The notes under the pieces are model-generated. The model worked only from the letters and a program-made list of their open reading frames with translations, had not been told where the DNA came from and ran no database searches. From Actinopolyspora xinjiangensis (GTDB lineage Bacteria; Actinomycetota; Actinomycetes; Mycobacteriales; Pseudonocardiaceae), in the NCBI RefSeq assembly GCF_900104475.1, contig NZ_FNJR01000014.1, positions 60,346 to 124,345 on the forward strand: a stretch of 64,000 nt of DNA, read 5' to 3'. Positions within the stretch are counted from its first letter, which is position 1, and the number at the start of each line of letters is the position of its first letter. Of this stretch, positions 25,872 through 37,865 are shown in pieces. The translations under genes and the position numbers were made by a program.

Positions 25872-26890
25872 GTGGGGCGTTCCGAGACCTCCGGCGCCGG
25901 GGACACGACACCGGTCGCGCCGACACGACAGGAAAGCAGCAGTGAGGGGTCGCGCACAGTGCTTGGTACCAAACGCAGGGAGCGCATCGACGGGCTGGCC
26001 GAGTCCGGCGGGGACACCGCCGCCGGGGTCAGCCTCGCGGCCTCGGCGTGGCGGCGGTTGCGTCGCAGTCCCACGTTCCTCGTGGGCGCGGGGATCATCT
26101 GCGCGTTCGTGCTGCTGGCCCTCGTCTCGCCGTTGCTGGCCCAGCACGACCCCGCCCTGCGGCTGCTGGAGGAACAGGTCTCGCGGGCGGACAACAGCAT
26201 CCCCCCACCACAGCCCGGTTTCCCGTTGGGAGGGGACCAGTACGGACGGCCGCTGCTGTCCAGACTGTTGCTCGGCTCGCAGCAGACCCTGCTGGTGGCC
26301 CTGCTGGCCACGGTCATCGGACTGGGCGGCGGTCTGACCCTGGGCATCCTGGCGGGCGCCTTCGGCGGCTGGGTGGACACCCTCGTGATGCGCGTGGTCG
26401 ACGTGCTGCTCTCGGTCCCCTCGCTGCTGCTGGCCGTCTCCATCGGAGCGCTCTTCCAGCAGCAGTCCCAGTTCACCGTCATCATCGCGGTCGCCACCGT
26501 GCAGATCCCGATATTCGGGCGACTGCTGCGGGGCACCATGCTCGCCCAGCGGGCGAGCGATCACGTACTGGCCGCCCGGGCACTGGGGGTGCGCCAGCGG
26601 TCGATCGTGTTCCGGCACATGCTCCCCAACGCGCTCGGGCCGGTGATCGTGCAGGCGACCCTGATGCTCGCGGTGGCCATCATCGACGCGGCCGCGCTCT
26701 CCTTCCTCGGGCTGGGAGCGGCCGACACCTCCACGCCGGAATGGGGGCAGATGCTCGGCTCGGCGCAGAACTTCTTCGATACCCACCCACACCTGGCTTT
26801 CTGGCCCGCGGGCTGCATCATCGTCGTCGCGCTCGGCTTCACGCTCGTCGGCGAGTCGCTGCGGGACGCCCTCGACCCGAAGAAGCGGCG

Positions 26891-26894
<4 letters not shown>
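25872..26894 (+). CDS. Peptide ABC transporter permease, DppC type
   Basis: 340 residues. After a long hydrophilic N-terminus (about 60 residues) come LRRSPTFLVGAGIICAFVLL, the extracellular loop with PLGGDQYGRPLLSRLLLGS, and a five-helix BPD_transp_1 core; the EAA loop is VLAARALGVRQRSIVFRHML. GTG at 25872 is used; GTG at 25959 (VLGTKRRERID) would remove most of the unstructured N-terminus and is a real alternative. Its stop overlaps the next start by 4 nt. Confidence 0.9.
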
Positions 26895-27893
<999 letters not shown>

Positions 27894-27901
<8 letters not shown>

Positions 27902-29003
27902 GCCGGGCAGCACGACGACGAGTTCCGGCGCCTACGCCGCCGAGGTGGGCGAACCGGTGGCGGACTCCCTGGTGGAGATCGACGACCTCCGGGTGCACTT
28001 CCCGATCAAGCGGGGGATCGTGCTGGACCGCACCGTGGGGCACGTCTACGCGGTGGACGGGGTGTCGCTGCGGATCGGTCGCGGCGAGACCTACGGACTG
28101 GTGGGCGAGTCGGGCTGCGGGAAGTCCACGCTGGGCAAGGCCGTGCTGCGGCTGGAGAAGCCCAGTGGTGGTTCGGTTCGCTTCGACGGTACGGACATGT
28201 CCCGGATGTCCGGCGAACCGCTGCGGCGGATGCGGCGGCGCATGCAGATGGTCTTCCAGGACACGCTGTCCTCATTGGATCCCAGGCAGTCCGTCGAGTC
28301 GCTGCTCGTGGAGGGGATGCGGGCCCACGGGCTGGACAGGGGGGCGGAGCGGACCGAGCGCGAGCTCCGCGAGCTGCTCTCGGCCGTCGGGTTGCCCGCA
28401 TCGGCGCTGCGCAAGTACCCGCACGAGTTCTCGGGCGGGCAGCGGCAGCGCATCGGCATCGCCAGGGCGCTGGCGGTGCGCCCCGACCTGGTGGTCGCGG
28501 ACGAGCCCGTCTCGGCGCTGGACGTCTCGGTACAGGCGCAGGTGCTGAACCTGCTGGAGGACCTGCAGGAGGAGTTCGGCCTCACCTACCTGGTGATCGC
28601 GCACGACCTCGCGGTGGTTCGCCACGTGGCGCGGCGCATCGGGGTCATGTACCTGGGCGGCCTGGTGGAGGAGTCCGATTCGGACTCCCTCTACGAGCGG
28701 CCGCTGCACCCCTACACCAAAGCGTTGCTCTCGGCGGTGCCGGTCCCGGAGCCCGAGGTGGAGGACCGGCGGGAGCGGATACTGCTGTCCGGGGACCTGC
28801 CCTCGCCCGCCGCGCCCCCCACCGGGTGCCGGTTCCACACCAGGTGTCCCTGGCGGCAGCCCACGCGCTGCGACACCGAACGCCCCGAGCCGCGCGACCT
28901 CGGCGGGGGGCACCGGGTCGCGTGTCACTACGCCGAGGAGATTCGCGACGGCCTCATCACCCCGAACCCGGCCGAGGGAAGCTCTTCCGCCGGGATTTCG
29001 TAG
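27894..29003 (+). CDS. Peptide ABC transporter ATP-binding protein, DppF type
   Basis: 369 residues. Landmarks: [10 protein letters not shown] (typical DppF), Walker [20 protein letters not shown]-loop [15 protein letters not shown], signature [15 protein letters not shown], Walker [14 protein letters not shown]-loop VIAHDLAVV. The C-terminal Cys motif is [10 protein letters not shown] and RVACHY. ATG at 27894 overlaps the end of the previous gene by 8 nt. It pairs with the DppD-type subunit to drive import. A structured repeat begins 10 nt after its stop codon. Confidence 0.93.
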
Positions 29004-29013
29004 TCGGTCGCTT

Positions 29014-29130
29014 GGCGGAACCTCTCGCGGGCTCTCGCTCCGGGAAGCCCGACATCGGGTAGGTACTGCACAACGTCTCCGAGGTCCTCACGAGAGCCGC
29101 ACGGGAGAACCCGCGGCGGTGCCTGTTGCG
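29014..29130 (+). repeat. Structured interspersed repeat, copy A
   Basis: About 117 nt, homologous to copies at 42596 and 57043. Shared blocks are GGCGGAACCTCTCGCGGGCT, GGCTCTCG, a conserved CACAACGTC, CGAGAGCC and ACCCGCGGCGGTG. GGCTCTCG and CGAGAGCC pair as the main stem. In this copy the inner stem is partly disrupted. It begins 10 nt after dppF. Confidence 0.75.
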
Positions 29131-29133
29131 AGG

Positions 29134-29279
29134 GTGGTAGGAGCTCGGCTTGCTGGAGTGGTCGGGGTTCGTCCCGCGGGGGTGATCGGGATCCGAGCTG
29201 CGGGGGTGGCCGGGGGGCTCGTCCTGTGGGAGTGGTCGGAGCCCGCCCCGATGGAGCGGTCGGGGTTCGAGCTGTGGGA
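29134..29279 (+). repeat. Degenerate 24-bp tandem repeat, six units
   Basis: Units begin at 29134, 29158, 29182, 29206, 29232 and 29256, each opening with a form of GTGGTCGGGGTTCG and ending in a G-rich run. Five are 24 bp and the fourth is 26 bp, so any frame through it is broken and it is unlikely to be coding. It directly follows the structured repeat. Confidence 0.65.
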
Positions 29280-29337
29280 CCGGCAGGGGCTTCGGTCGTG
29301 AGCGGTACTCCGGCGCTCCGGTGCCCGAAGGCCCGGC

Positions 29338-29353
29338 GATTTCGCGAGAAATC
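29338..29353. repeat. GATTTC palindrome, copy 1
   Basis: GATTTCGCGAGAAATC is a perfect 16-bp palindrome; near-identical copies occur at 42754, 42807 and 34796. From here to 29558 I see nothing else. Confidence 0.6.
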
Positions 29354-29558
29354 GGCGCCCACCGGGGCGGATCACCTCACGGAGCGGGGGATCCGCCAGT
29401 GGCCCGGTGAGCTCGTCGGAAACCGACGCCGCCGGAACCAGGAGCGGTTCGTCGGTCCCGGAGCGATTTCGATCCTGTCCCCGTTGGGATGACGCACGTT
29501 GCTCCACCGGCGCTTACCCGGTTGACTGGCGTGGTGATCTTCCCGAACGGAGGTGCGT

Positions 29559-29783
29559 GTGGTGTCCGATGCCTCGGAAGGTGACCGGCTCGACCCCGAA
29601 CGGCTGAGCTGGAGCGTGCCGTGCCAGGGCTCCGGCGGTGAGGACGGTACGGACGACGAGGTCAAGGTGCTGGTGCTGGGTGACCGGGTCGCGCTGGTGC
29701 TGCCACCGGGAGAGACCCTGGTGTTCACTCCCGAGGAGGCGGGCGAGTTCGCGAAGCTGCTGGGCACCTCCACAGCGCGCTGA
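29559..29783 (+). CDS. Small hypothetical protein (74 aa)
   Basis: GTG at 29559 is preceded by CGGAGGTGC. The product is acidic, without signal peptide or membrane helix. The C-terminal half looks like two strands and a helix (VKVLVLGDRVALVLPPGE, FTPEEAGEFAKLL), faintly like the end of DUF397 proteins, though the Trp/Ser-rich start of that family is weak here (LSWSVPCQGS). It is convergent with leuA. I do not assign a function. Confidence 0.6.
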   Translation: MVSDASEGDRLDPERLSWSVPCQGSGGEDGTDDEVKVLVLGDRVALVLPPGETLVFTPEEAGEFAKLLGTSTAR

Positions 29784-29845
29784 CCCCGTTCGTCCGGCGG
29801 GACGGCCCGCACCGGTGCCGACCGCCCATCGCGGGGACGGACGGA

Positions 29846-29885
29846 GCTCGCCCGGTGCCACGCGCGGTGCGGGCACCGGGCGAGC
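29846..29885. terminator. Bidirectional terminator between convergent genes
   Basis: A 14-bp stem, GCTCGCCCGGTGCC with GGCACCGGGCGAGC, and a 12-nt loop, 24 nt from the leuA stop codon. Confidence 0.7.
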
Positions 29886-29909
29886 GCTCCGAGGACCGGG
29901 TGGGCCCGA

Positions 29910-31793
<1,884 letters not shown>

Positions 31794-31799
31794 TCACCT

Positions 31800-31836
31800 C
31801 CGCGACGAGGGGCCGGTCTAACTGACCCCGTCGCGG
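31800..31836 (-). promoter_or_regulatory. leuA attenuator hairpin
   Basis: On the minus strand CCGCGACGGGGTC pairs with GACCGGCCCCTCGTCGCGG (small bulges). The stem starts inside the leader peptide's Arg codons and ends past its stop, the arrangement expected if a ribosome stalled at the Leu codons changes the folding. Confidence 0.6.
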
Positions 31837-31862
31837 CGGCGAAGCAGGAGGCTGAAAGTCAC
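31818..31862 (-). CDS. leuA leader peptide
   Basis: A 14-codon frame, GTG to TAG, encoding VTFSLLLRRRDGVS. Three consecutive Leu codons (CTC CTG CTT) are followed by Arg codons and a hairpin, the pattern of leucine attenuator leaders upstream of actinobacterial leuA. It lies 78 nt before the leuA start. A start signal is weak, as is common for leaders. Confidence 0.7.
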   Translation of the reverse strand: MTFSLLLRRRDGVS

Positions 31863-32022
31863 GTCAACAGCCTAACCGCATCCCGTGTTCGGAACGCAAC
31901 CTCCTGTTTCGCATGGTGGACCCTTCTCCGTCGCGGCGCCGAGCGATGTCCGGGTTCCGGCGGCACCATACCGGCCGGAACTCCCGGTGATCCCCGGCCG
32001 CCAGGTAAGGCAGGCTGGTGAC

Positions 32023-32310
32023 ATGGCCGCGAAGAAGACCAACTCCGGTTCGGCTCTGGCGACCCTGCTGCAGGGGATCGGTTTCCTGCTCGCCGTGCTG
32101 CTGGTCGCGCACACCGTGTTCGTACTGTTCGATTTCCGGCCGGAGGGACAGCTGGCCCAGTCCGTCGCCCGTGCGGCGGAACCGCTCGCGCTGTTCTTCC
32201 CCGGGCTGATCGACGCGCCGAGCCGGGTGCTGCAGGTGCTGTTGGACTACGGCCTGGCCGCGATGTTCTGGATGCTGCTGGGAGGACTGCTCGCGCGGAT
32301 CCTCGGCTGA
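32023..32310 (+). CDS. Small membrane protein (95 aa)
   Basis: Two hydrophobic segments (LLQGIGFLLAVLLVAHTVFV and LDYGLAAMFWMLLGGLLARI) flank a loop that may be partly membrane-associated. The layout AHTVF...LLDYGLAAMFW is shared with the next gene (AHVVL...LLNYGLAAICW), so the two are paralogues. ATG at 32023 lies in the context GGTGACATGG. No named family is recognised. Both genes point the same way, 120 nt apart. Confidence 0.7.
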   Translation: MAAKKTNSGSALATLLQGIGFLLAVLLVAHTVFVLFDFRPEGQLAQSVARAAEPLALFFPGLIDAPSRVLQVLLDYGLAAMFWMLLGGLLARILG

Positions 32311-32430
32311 GTACGACGCGCTCCGCTGCGGCGTTCCCGGATCCCCGGCCGGATCGACCGGGTAGCCGAATTCGGCGGACGTTCGGCTACCCACTGGTAA
32401 TTCGATCGTGTTCCGTGTCACACTTCCCCC

Positions 32431-32814
32431 ATGTCCGAAGACGTGGCGGACCCGGCGCGCACCTCCGGCCGGAGCGGGCACCGCCGCCGTGCGTCCTTCG
32501 ATGTCGCGCGGTTGTGGACCCGCACGTCCGGTGCGCTCACCACGGTGGTGCGCTGGGTCTGTTCCCTGGCAGCGGCCCTGCTCGCCGCGCACGTGGTGTT
32601 GACCGTCGGCGGCGCCAACCCGGAGAACTCGCTGACACGCTTCGTGGCGGACTGGTCGGGAACTCTGGCGTTCGGTTTCCGCGACCTGTTCCTCAAGCCC
32701 GAGCAGCCGAAGCTCGAAGTGCTGCTCAACTACGGACTCGCGGCGATCTGCTGGTTGCTCGCCTCGGTGCTCGTGGTGCGGCTGCTCCGGGCGTTCGGTG
32801 CCGCGTCGCGTTGA
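32431..32814 (+). CDS. Small membrane protein (127 aa), paralogue of previous
   Basis: A basic N-terminus of about 40 residues precedes two membrane helices (RWVCSLAAALLAAHVVLTV and LLNYGLAAICWLLASVLVV). The loop PENSLTRFVADWSGTLAFGF matches PEGQLAQSVARAAEPLALFF of its neighbour in spacing and character. ATG at 32431. The function is unknown; a tandem duplication is the simplest reading. It is convergent with the LysR gene. Confidence 0.7.
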   Translation: MSEDVADPARTSGRSGHRRRASFDVARLWTRTSGALTTVVRWVCSLAAALLAAHVVLTVGGANPENSLTRFVADWSGTLAFGFRDLFLKPEQPKLEVLLNYGLAAICWLLASVLVVRLLRAFGAASR

Positions 32815-32820
32815 GTCTCC

Positions 32821-32893
32821 ACCCGGTGCCGCGGTCATCCCGGCGGCGCTCTCCCGCGAATCGCGGTCCCCGGCCGCGAGGCGGGCACCGGGT
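32821..32893. terminator. Long stem, possible bidirectional terminator
   Basis: ACCCGGTGCC (32821-32830) pairs with GGCACCGGGT (32884-32893), with further pairing inside. It lies between convergent genes. Confidence 0.4.
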
Positions 32894-32911
32894 GCTTCGC
32901 GCGGGGAGCGC

Positions 32912-33877
32912 TCACCAGGAGCCGGCGATTCGCAGCAGCTCCTGTCGGAGCAGCGTCACGTGGTGGTTCTCCGTGGCGTCCGCCCGCTGGGCGAGGAAAA
33001 CCGTGTTCTCGGGGGGATTCGCCGGTTCCAGTGGGTCGGTCAGCTCTCCGGAGACCAGTTCGGACTCGCACAGGTAGCGTGGCAGCACCGCGATCCCCTG
33101 TCCGGCGGTGACCGTGGAGCGTATCGCCCTCAGATCCGGTACGACGATCGTGGCCTGCTCGGTCGGCCGCGTGCCGAACACGTGCCGCCAGTACTCCCGC
33201 GCGAGCGGGAGGTCGTCCGCATAGGCGACCAGCGGTATCCCGCCCAGCGCGGCCGGGTCCCGGTCACGGAGGCGGACGCGGTCGATGCGCGTCGCGGTGC
33301 CCGGGGCGCAGACCAGCACCAGTTCCTCGTCCAGCAGCGGAACGGCGTTGACGGCCCGTCCCCGGGGGCGAGCGGTGGACAGCACCAGGTCGAACCTGCC
33401 GCCGCGCAGTCCGTTCAGCAGCTCACCCGGCTGTCCGAACGTGACACCGAGCCGAATCCCCGATCCGATGCTCGGTGCCAGTGAGGGCAGCACGCGGACA
33501 CTCAGCAGTGTCGCGGGACCCGCCAGTCGCACCGGCTCGCTCGGGGTGGCGGGTTCGTTCCTGTCCCGCTCGGCCACCGAGGCCAGTTCGTCCAGAGGGG
33601 CCGCGACCTCGGCCGCCAGCTCGACGGCGGAGGCCGTCGAGGCGACACCGCGCGGCAGCCGCTCGAACAGCGGCGTGCCGAGCCGTTCCTCCAACGCTCG
33701 GATCCGCGTGGTCACCGTGGACTGCGAGAGTCCCAGCAGCTTGCTCGCCGCCGTGAACGACCCCGCACGGTAGACCGCGAGGAACGTCCGCAGCTGTGGC
33801 AGGTCGAGCGACGACTCACCCGCTCGCCGAGCGGTGTCCAGCCGCCGGGGCGAATCGGTACTCGGGTGGTGGAGCAT
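32912..33877 (-). CDS. LysR-family transcriptional regulator
   Basis: 321 residues. The winged helix-turn-helix at about 26-85 reads LDLPQLRTFLAVYRAGSFTA, then KLLGLSQSTVTTRIRALEER and LGTPLFERLPRG, the LysR signature. The effector domain follows (VRLAGPATLLSVRVLPSLAP onward). LysR proteins bind a small co-inducer and usually regulate a neighbouring gene; the nearest is a nitroreductase upstream on the same strand. ATG at 33877 gives an N-terminal extension of 25 residues; a start nearer LDLPQL is possible. Confidence 0.88.
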   Translation of the reverse strand: MLHHPSTDSPRRLDTARRAGESSLDLPQLRTFLAVYRAGSFTAASKLLGLSQSTVTTRIRALEERLGTPLFERLPRGVASTASAVELAAEVAAPLDELASVAERDRNEPATPSEPVRLAGPATLLSVRVLPSLAPSIGSGIRLGVTFGQPGELLNGLRGGRFDLVLSTARPRGRAVNAVPLLDEELVLVCAPGTATRIDRVRLRDRDPAALGGIPLVAYADDLPLAREYWRHVFGTRPTEQATIVVPDLRAIRSTVTAGQGIAVLPRYLCESELVSGELTDPLEPANPPENTVFLAQRADATENHHVTLLRQELLRIAGSW

Positions 33878-34075
33878 GGCGGAGAGACTATTGCGCGGTC
33901 AGCCGAATGGCTATCCTCTTTTGTCGCGCTCGCGCGGGGACGCCCACCGTCTTCCCACTTTCCGGGAAGTGCCGGTTGGTGGAGGCGGTGTTCCGACGAT
34001 GCTGGTTCGGCGAGCCCTCCCAGGCTTCGTCGAGCCTCCCGCCCCGGCACTCCGCCGATGTCGAACGGGCGACGG

Positions 34076-34663
34076 TCAGAACGTGGGTTCCTGCCACGAA
34101 CCGCTGAACACGAACTCCGCGAGCGGGACACGGCTTCGGGGGGCGGCTTCCCTCTCACGCAGCCGGTCGGGCAGTTGTTCCACATCGCCGGGAGTCCCCA
34201 CGGCGATCACGACCATCGGTTCGTGATTGTCGGGAACACCGAAGGCCTCCCGGGCGGCCTGCCGGTCGAACCCGGCCATCTGGTGCGCCACCAGTCCCTC
34301 GCCGACGGCCTGCAGCACCAGGTTCTCCGTGGCCAGTCCGAGGTCGTACTCACCGTAGGGCAGCGCTTCGCCGTCCTCGTTGGTCAGTTTGGCCACCCCG
34401 AGCACGAGAGCCGAGGCGTTGCCCGCCCAACCGTGATTGCCCCGGGAAAGCGTGCCGTGCAGCTTCTCGAACGTCTCGTCGCCCCTGCGGCCGGCGATGT
34501 AACGAGCAGGCTGGGTGTTGCCCCAGGAGGGGGCCCACCGCGCGGCCTCGAACAGTGCGGTGAACTGCTTGTCGGTCAGCTCGGCTCGGGGGTCCAGCGC
34601 GCGCGGACTCCACCGCTCGGCCAGCAACGGGTGCAGCGGGACCGATGAGTCGGCGGGTTTCAA
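34076..34663 (-). CDS. Nitroreductase-family FMN protein
   Basis: 195 residues. The family pattern is clear: HPLLAERWSPRALDP, LFEAARWAPSWGNTQPARYI (FMN-binding Arg/Ser region), NASALVLGVAK, and ENLVLQAVGEGLVAHQMAGFD. Such enzymes reduce nitro compounds, quinones or other acceptors with NAD(P)H. TTG at 34663 is preferred because GGAGG lies 7 nt upstream; another TTG one codon earlier is too close. It lies upstream of the LysR gene, separated by 198 nt in which I see no gene. Confidence 0.88.
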   Translation of the reverse strand: MKPADSSVPLHPLLAERWSPRALDPRAELTDKQFTALFEAARWAPSWGNTQPARYIAGRRGDETFEKLHGTLSRGNHGWAGNASALVLGVAKLTNEDGEALPYGEYDLGLATENLVLQAVGEGLVAHQMAGFDRQAAREAFGVPDNHEPMVVIAVGTPGDVEQLPDRLREREAAPRSRVPLAEFVFSGSWQEPTF

Positions 34664-35022
34664 CAAGGTGCCTCCGTGGCCGCTCGGCGCTCACTTGCCG
34701 CCCTTGATTCTCCCCCACTCGGGTGGCTCCCCGATGTCGGGCGCTCGTTGACGAGACCTCGCGAGGTCGGTGCCCTCTCGACTCAGGGACCGGGTGAACT
34801 TCTCGCGAAATCACCGGACTCTCGGCGTGAGGCCGAGCCCCGAGCATCTTCGCGGAACGCGCTCCGAGCACTCCCCGGCCGACACGGCCCGGCGCCGCCC
34901 GTCGAAACGCGACCATGCGGGTAAACGGGGCGCGTGTCTCGATCGGCGTGAGGCGGACGCATCGCGAGGCACCGCCTCACGTACCGGCTGACCGAGCCAC
35001 CGGCCGAAGGTCTCGGCGATCG
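34664..35022. other. Gap with two repeat elements
   Basis: No gene. At 34796-34812 is a variant of the GATTTC palindrome (GAACTTCTCGCGAAATC). At 34947-34981 is a hairpin with arms CGTGAGGCGG and CCGCCTCACG; the same arms recur at 57265-57353. Confidence 0.6.
34947..34981. repeat. GTGAGGCGG hairpin, copy 1
   Basis: Arms CGTGAGGCGG/CCGCCTCACG with a 15-nt loop, followed by TACCGGCTG. It lies 41 nt beyond the stop of the minus-strand membrane protein gene and may act as its terminator. Confidence 0.55.
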
Positions 35023-36264
35023 TCAAAACGCGTAAGGCCAAACCACCAGGGCGTAGGCACTGAACCAGCTCCCGAAGCACACGAACGCCGCCAGCCCCGA
35101 GAGCATCACGGGAGCGCGCCGGTCGCTCAGCCCCATCGCCAGCGGAAGAAGTAGTGGGAAGGCGGGCAGCAGCGCCCTCGGTTTGGCGAACATCAACCCG
35201 TCGGTGCCCAGGACGAACGCCACCACCAGCAGCGCGTACACCACCAGGGGCCACGCGATCCGGCGATCGAGGCAGCAGAACAGCAGCACCACCGCGGCCA
35301 GCAGGAGCCATGCCGCGAAGGTCACGAACACCGACTCGTCCGTGAACAGGGCTTCGCCGACGAAGCGCGCGGTGGCCACCCCGCCGTCCGGCGCGGAGGA
35401 CCAGCCGCTCCGCCGCACCTGGAAGTAGCCGTCGAGCTGACCCGTGCGCAGCGCCACCCACCCCAGGTAGCCGAGCATCCCGCACGGGGCGGCCAACAGC
35501 GCGAACCAGGGGCGCGCGCCGTCGCGGCGGCGCAGCAGCGCCACGAGGGCCACCAGCATCACCACCAGGATCAGCGCCACCCCGGTGTGCCGGACCGCGC
35601 CGGCGAGCGCGCAGGCCACGCCCGCCCGCGCCCAGTGCCCCTCCAGCAGCCACAGCAGGGTCCACACCGCCAGCGCGCAGAACAGCGGTTCGCTGTAGGG
35701 CATGGACAGCACGATCGACATCGGCGCGGCCGCGAACAGCGCCACGAGCAGCAGGCCGGTGCGGTTCGAGCCGTTCACGAGGCGGCCCAGCCGGGCGAGC
35801 CCGTAGGCGCAGGCGAGCCCCGCCGCGAGGTTGAGCAGCATCGCGGCGGCGGCCGGGTCGATCCCGGGCACGACAGCCAGCCAGCCGGTCAGCAGCGGGA
35901 AACCGGGGAAGAACGCCATCGAGGCGAGCGGGTTCCGGTTGCCGTTGCCGTCGAGCATCGACCGGTCGTTGCCGGTGTATCCGTGCCGCGCGATCTCCAG
36001 GTACCAGTCCGCGTCCCAGGAGAAGAGGCCGTCGACCAGCGACTGCTGGTGCACCGCCGAGAACGCGCCCAGCACCAGCAGACCCACCAGGCGAACGGTG
36101 AGGTATACCACAGCTGGTCCGGCCGCGCGCGCCCAGTGAGAACTCTCGCTGCCCGGCTTGGGGTCCGGTGCTCGTGGCGGAGTCGGGTTTCCAGCTCGCC
36201 GCGCGGCGGAAAATTCACTGCTTTCCCGGCGGGCTGTCCCGATCGTTTCGTCGGTCGTGGACAA
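35023..36264 (-). CDS. Integral membrane glycosyltransferase-like protein (PIG-V/mannosyltransferase type)
   Basis: 413 residues with about ten membrane helices after a 55-residue cytoplasmic start. The first loop has WDADWYLEIARHGYTG, close to the WDxxWYxxIAxxGY motif of PIG-V-like GT-C mannosyltransferases, followed by AFFPGFPLLTGWL and MPYSEPLFCALAVW, also typical. Such enzymes use a polyprenyl-phosphate sugar outside the membrane to extend glycolipids or glycoproteins. TTG at 36264 has AAGAAGG upstream; GTG at 36273 is an alternative. It is divergent from ask, with 336 nt between them. Confidence 0.75.
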   Translation of the reverse strand: MSTTDETIGTARRESSEFSAARRAGNPTPPRAPDPKPGSESSHWARAAGPAVVYLTVRLVGLLVLGAFSAVHQQSLVDGLFSWDADWYLEIARHGYTGNDRSMLDGNGNRNPLASMAFFPGFPLLTGWLAVVPGIDPAAAAMLLNLAAGLACAYGLARLGRLVNGSNRTGLLLVALFAAAPMSIVLSMPYSEPLFCALAVWTLLWLLEGHWARAGVACALAGAVRHTGVALILVVMLVALVALLRRRDGARPWFALLAAPCGMLGYLGWVALRTGQLDGYFQVRRSGWSSAPDGGVATARFVGEALFTDESVFVTFAAWLLLAAVVLLFCCLDRRIAWPLVVYALLVVAFVLGTDGLMFAKPRALLPAFPLLLPLAMGLSDRRAPVMLSGLAAFVCFGSWFSAYALVVWPYAF

Positions 36265-36600
36265 CTCGCGCACCTTCTTCGCCGGGCCTGGAACATGGGG
36301 GTGTGCCGCCGGAGCCAGGTTAGCCACGCCAAACGGCTCTCGGGTGGTGAGGGGTTGGTTCGGTAGGCTGGGCAGGCAGCGGAACGGCCTGGTTAAGGCG
36401 CCCGATGAGGTTCGTGGCCGGTACTTCGGACCTCGGGGTGGGGTGAGGTGTGTCCGTGCCTCTAACACATGGCTCGATCGAGTGATCGCGGCCTCGGGGA
36501 CGGAGGGCGTCACGCTGCCGATTGCCCGGCCGTCGACCCGGTGTCGGTGCGGGGCGTCTCGCACCCGGGGCGTCCGCGCGGCTCGAGGAGGTTTGTTCAG
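36265..36600. promoter_or_regulatory. Divergent promoter region, membrane GT and ask
   Basis: No gene or lysine riboswitch-like structure that I can recognise. It must hold promoters for both flanking genes. The ask ribosome site is at its right end (GAGGAGG, 36584-36590). Confidence 0.4.
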
Positions 36601-37865
36601 GTGGCGCTCGTCGTCCAGAAGTACGGCGGTTCCTCGCTCGAGAGTGCCGATCGAATCAAGCGGGTCGCCGAACGCATCGTGGAGACCCGCAAGGCGGGCA
36701 ACGATGTCGTCGTGGTGTGCTCCGCCATGGGAGACACCACCGACGAGCTGCTTGATCTGGCCAATCAGGTCAACCCGGCTCCGCCGGAGCGGGAGCTGGA
36801 CATGTTGCTCACCGCCGGTGAGCGCATCTCCAACGCGCTCGTGGCCATGGCGATCGAAGCTCTCGGTGAGCAGGCTCGTTCGTTCTCCGGTTCGCAGGCC
36901 GGTGTGATCACCACTTCCGCGCACCAGAACGCCCGGATCATGGACGTCACTCCCGGTCGGGTGCGGGAGGCGCTGGACGAGGGCCGGATCGTGATGGTCG
37001 CGGGTTTCCAGGGGGTCAGCCAGGACAGCAAGGACATCACCACGTTGGGACGCGGCGGATCGGACACCACGGCCGTCGCGGTAGCCGCCGCGATGAACGC
37101 CGACGTGTGCGAGATCTACACCGATGTGGACGGTGTCTACACCGCCGATCCCCGGATCGCGAGTGACGCCAGGCACCTCGACCGCGTCACTTACGAGGAG
37201 ATGCTCGAACTCGCCGCCACCGGCGCCAAGGTGCTGCACCTGCGCGCGGTGGAGTACGCGCGCAGGTACGGCGTGCCGCTGCACGTCCGCTCGTCCTACT
37301 CGGCCAACCCCGGAACGATCGTGTCCGGATCAGTGGAGGATCTTCCCATGGAACAGGCCATGATTACCGGCGTGGCGCACGACCGGTCGGAAGCCAAGGT
37401 CACCGTGCGCGGTGTGCCGGACGCGCGCGGCGTCGCGGGCAGGATCTTCCGGGCCGTCGCCGACGCCGAGATCGACATCGACATGGTGCTGCAGAACGTC
37501 TCGGGGGTGGCCTCCGGGCGTACCGACCTCACCTTCACCGTGGCCAAGAGCAACGGGGCCGTCGCGGTGGCCGAGCTGGAGAAGATCAAGGGCGAGGTCG
37601 GCTTCGAGGAGGTCGTCTACGACGACGACGTCGGCAAGGTCTCGCTGGTCGGCGCGGGTATGCGTTCGCATCCGGGGGTGACCGCGCTGTTCTGCGAGGC
37701 GCTGTCGGACGCGGGCGTGAACATCGAGATCATCAACACCTCCGAGATCCGCATTTCGGTGCTGGTCCGGGACGCGCAGCTCGACGACGCCGTGAGCGCG
37801 CTGCACTCCGCCTTCGAACTGGGCGGTGAGGAAGAGGCCGTGGTCTACGCAGGGAGTGGTCGCTG

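Noticed and set aside
36264..37284. N-terminal extension of the membrane glycosyltransferase over ask
   Set aside because: The extension would overlap the aspartokinase gene and lacks any domain; a start at 36264 or 36273 fits the topology.
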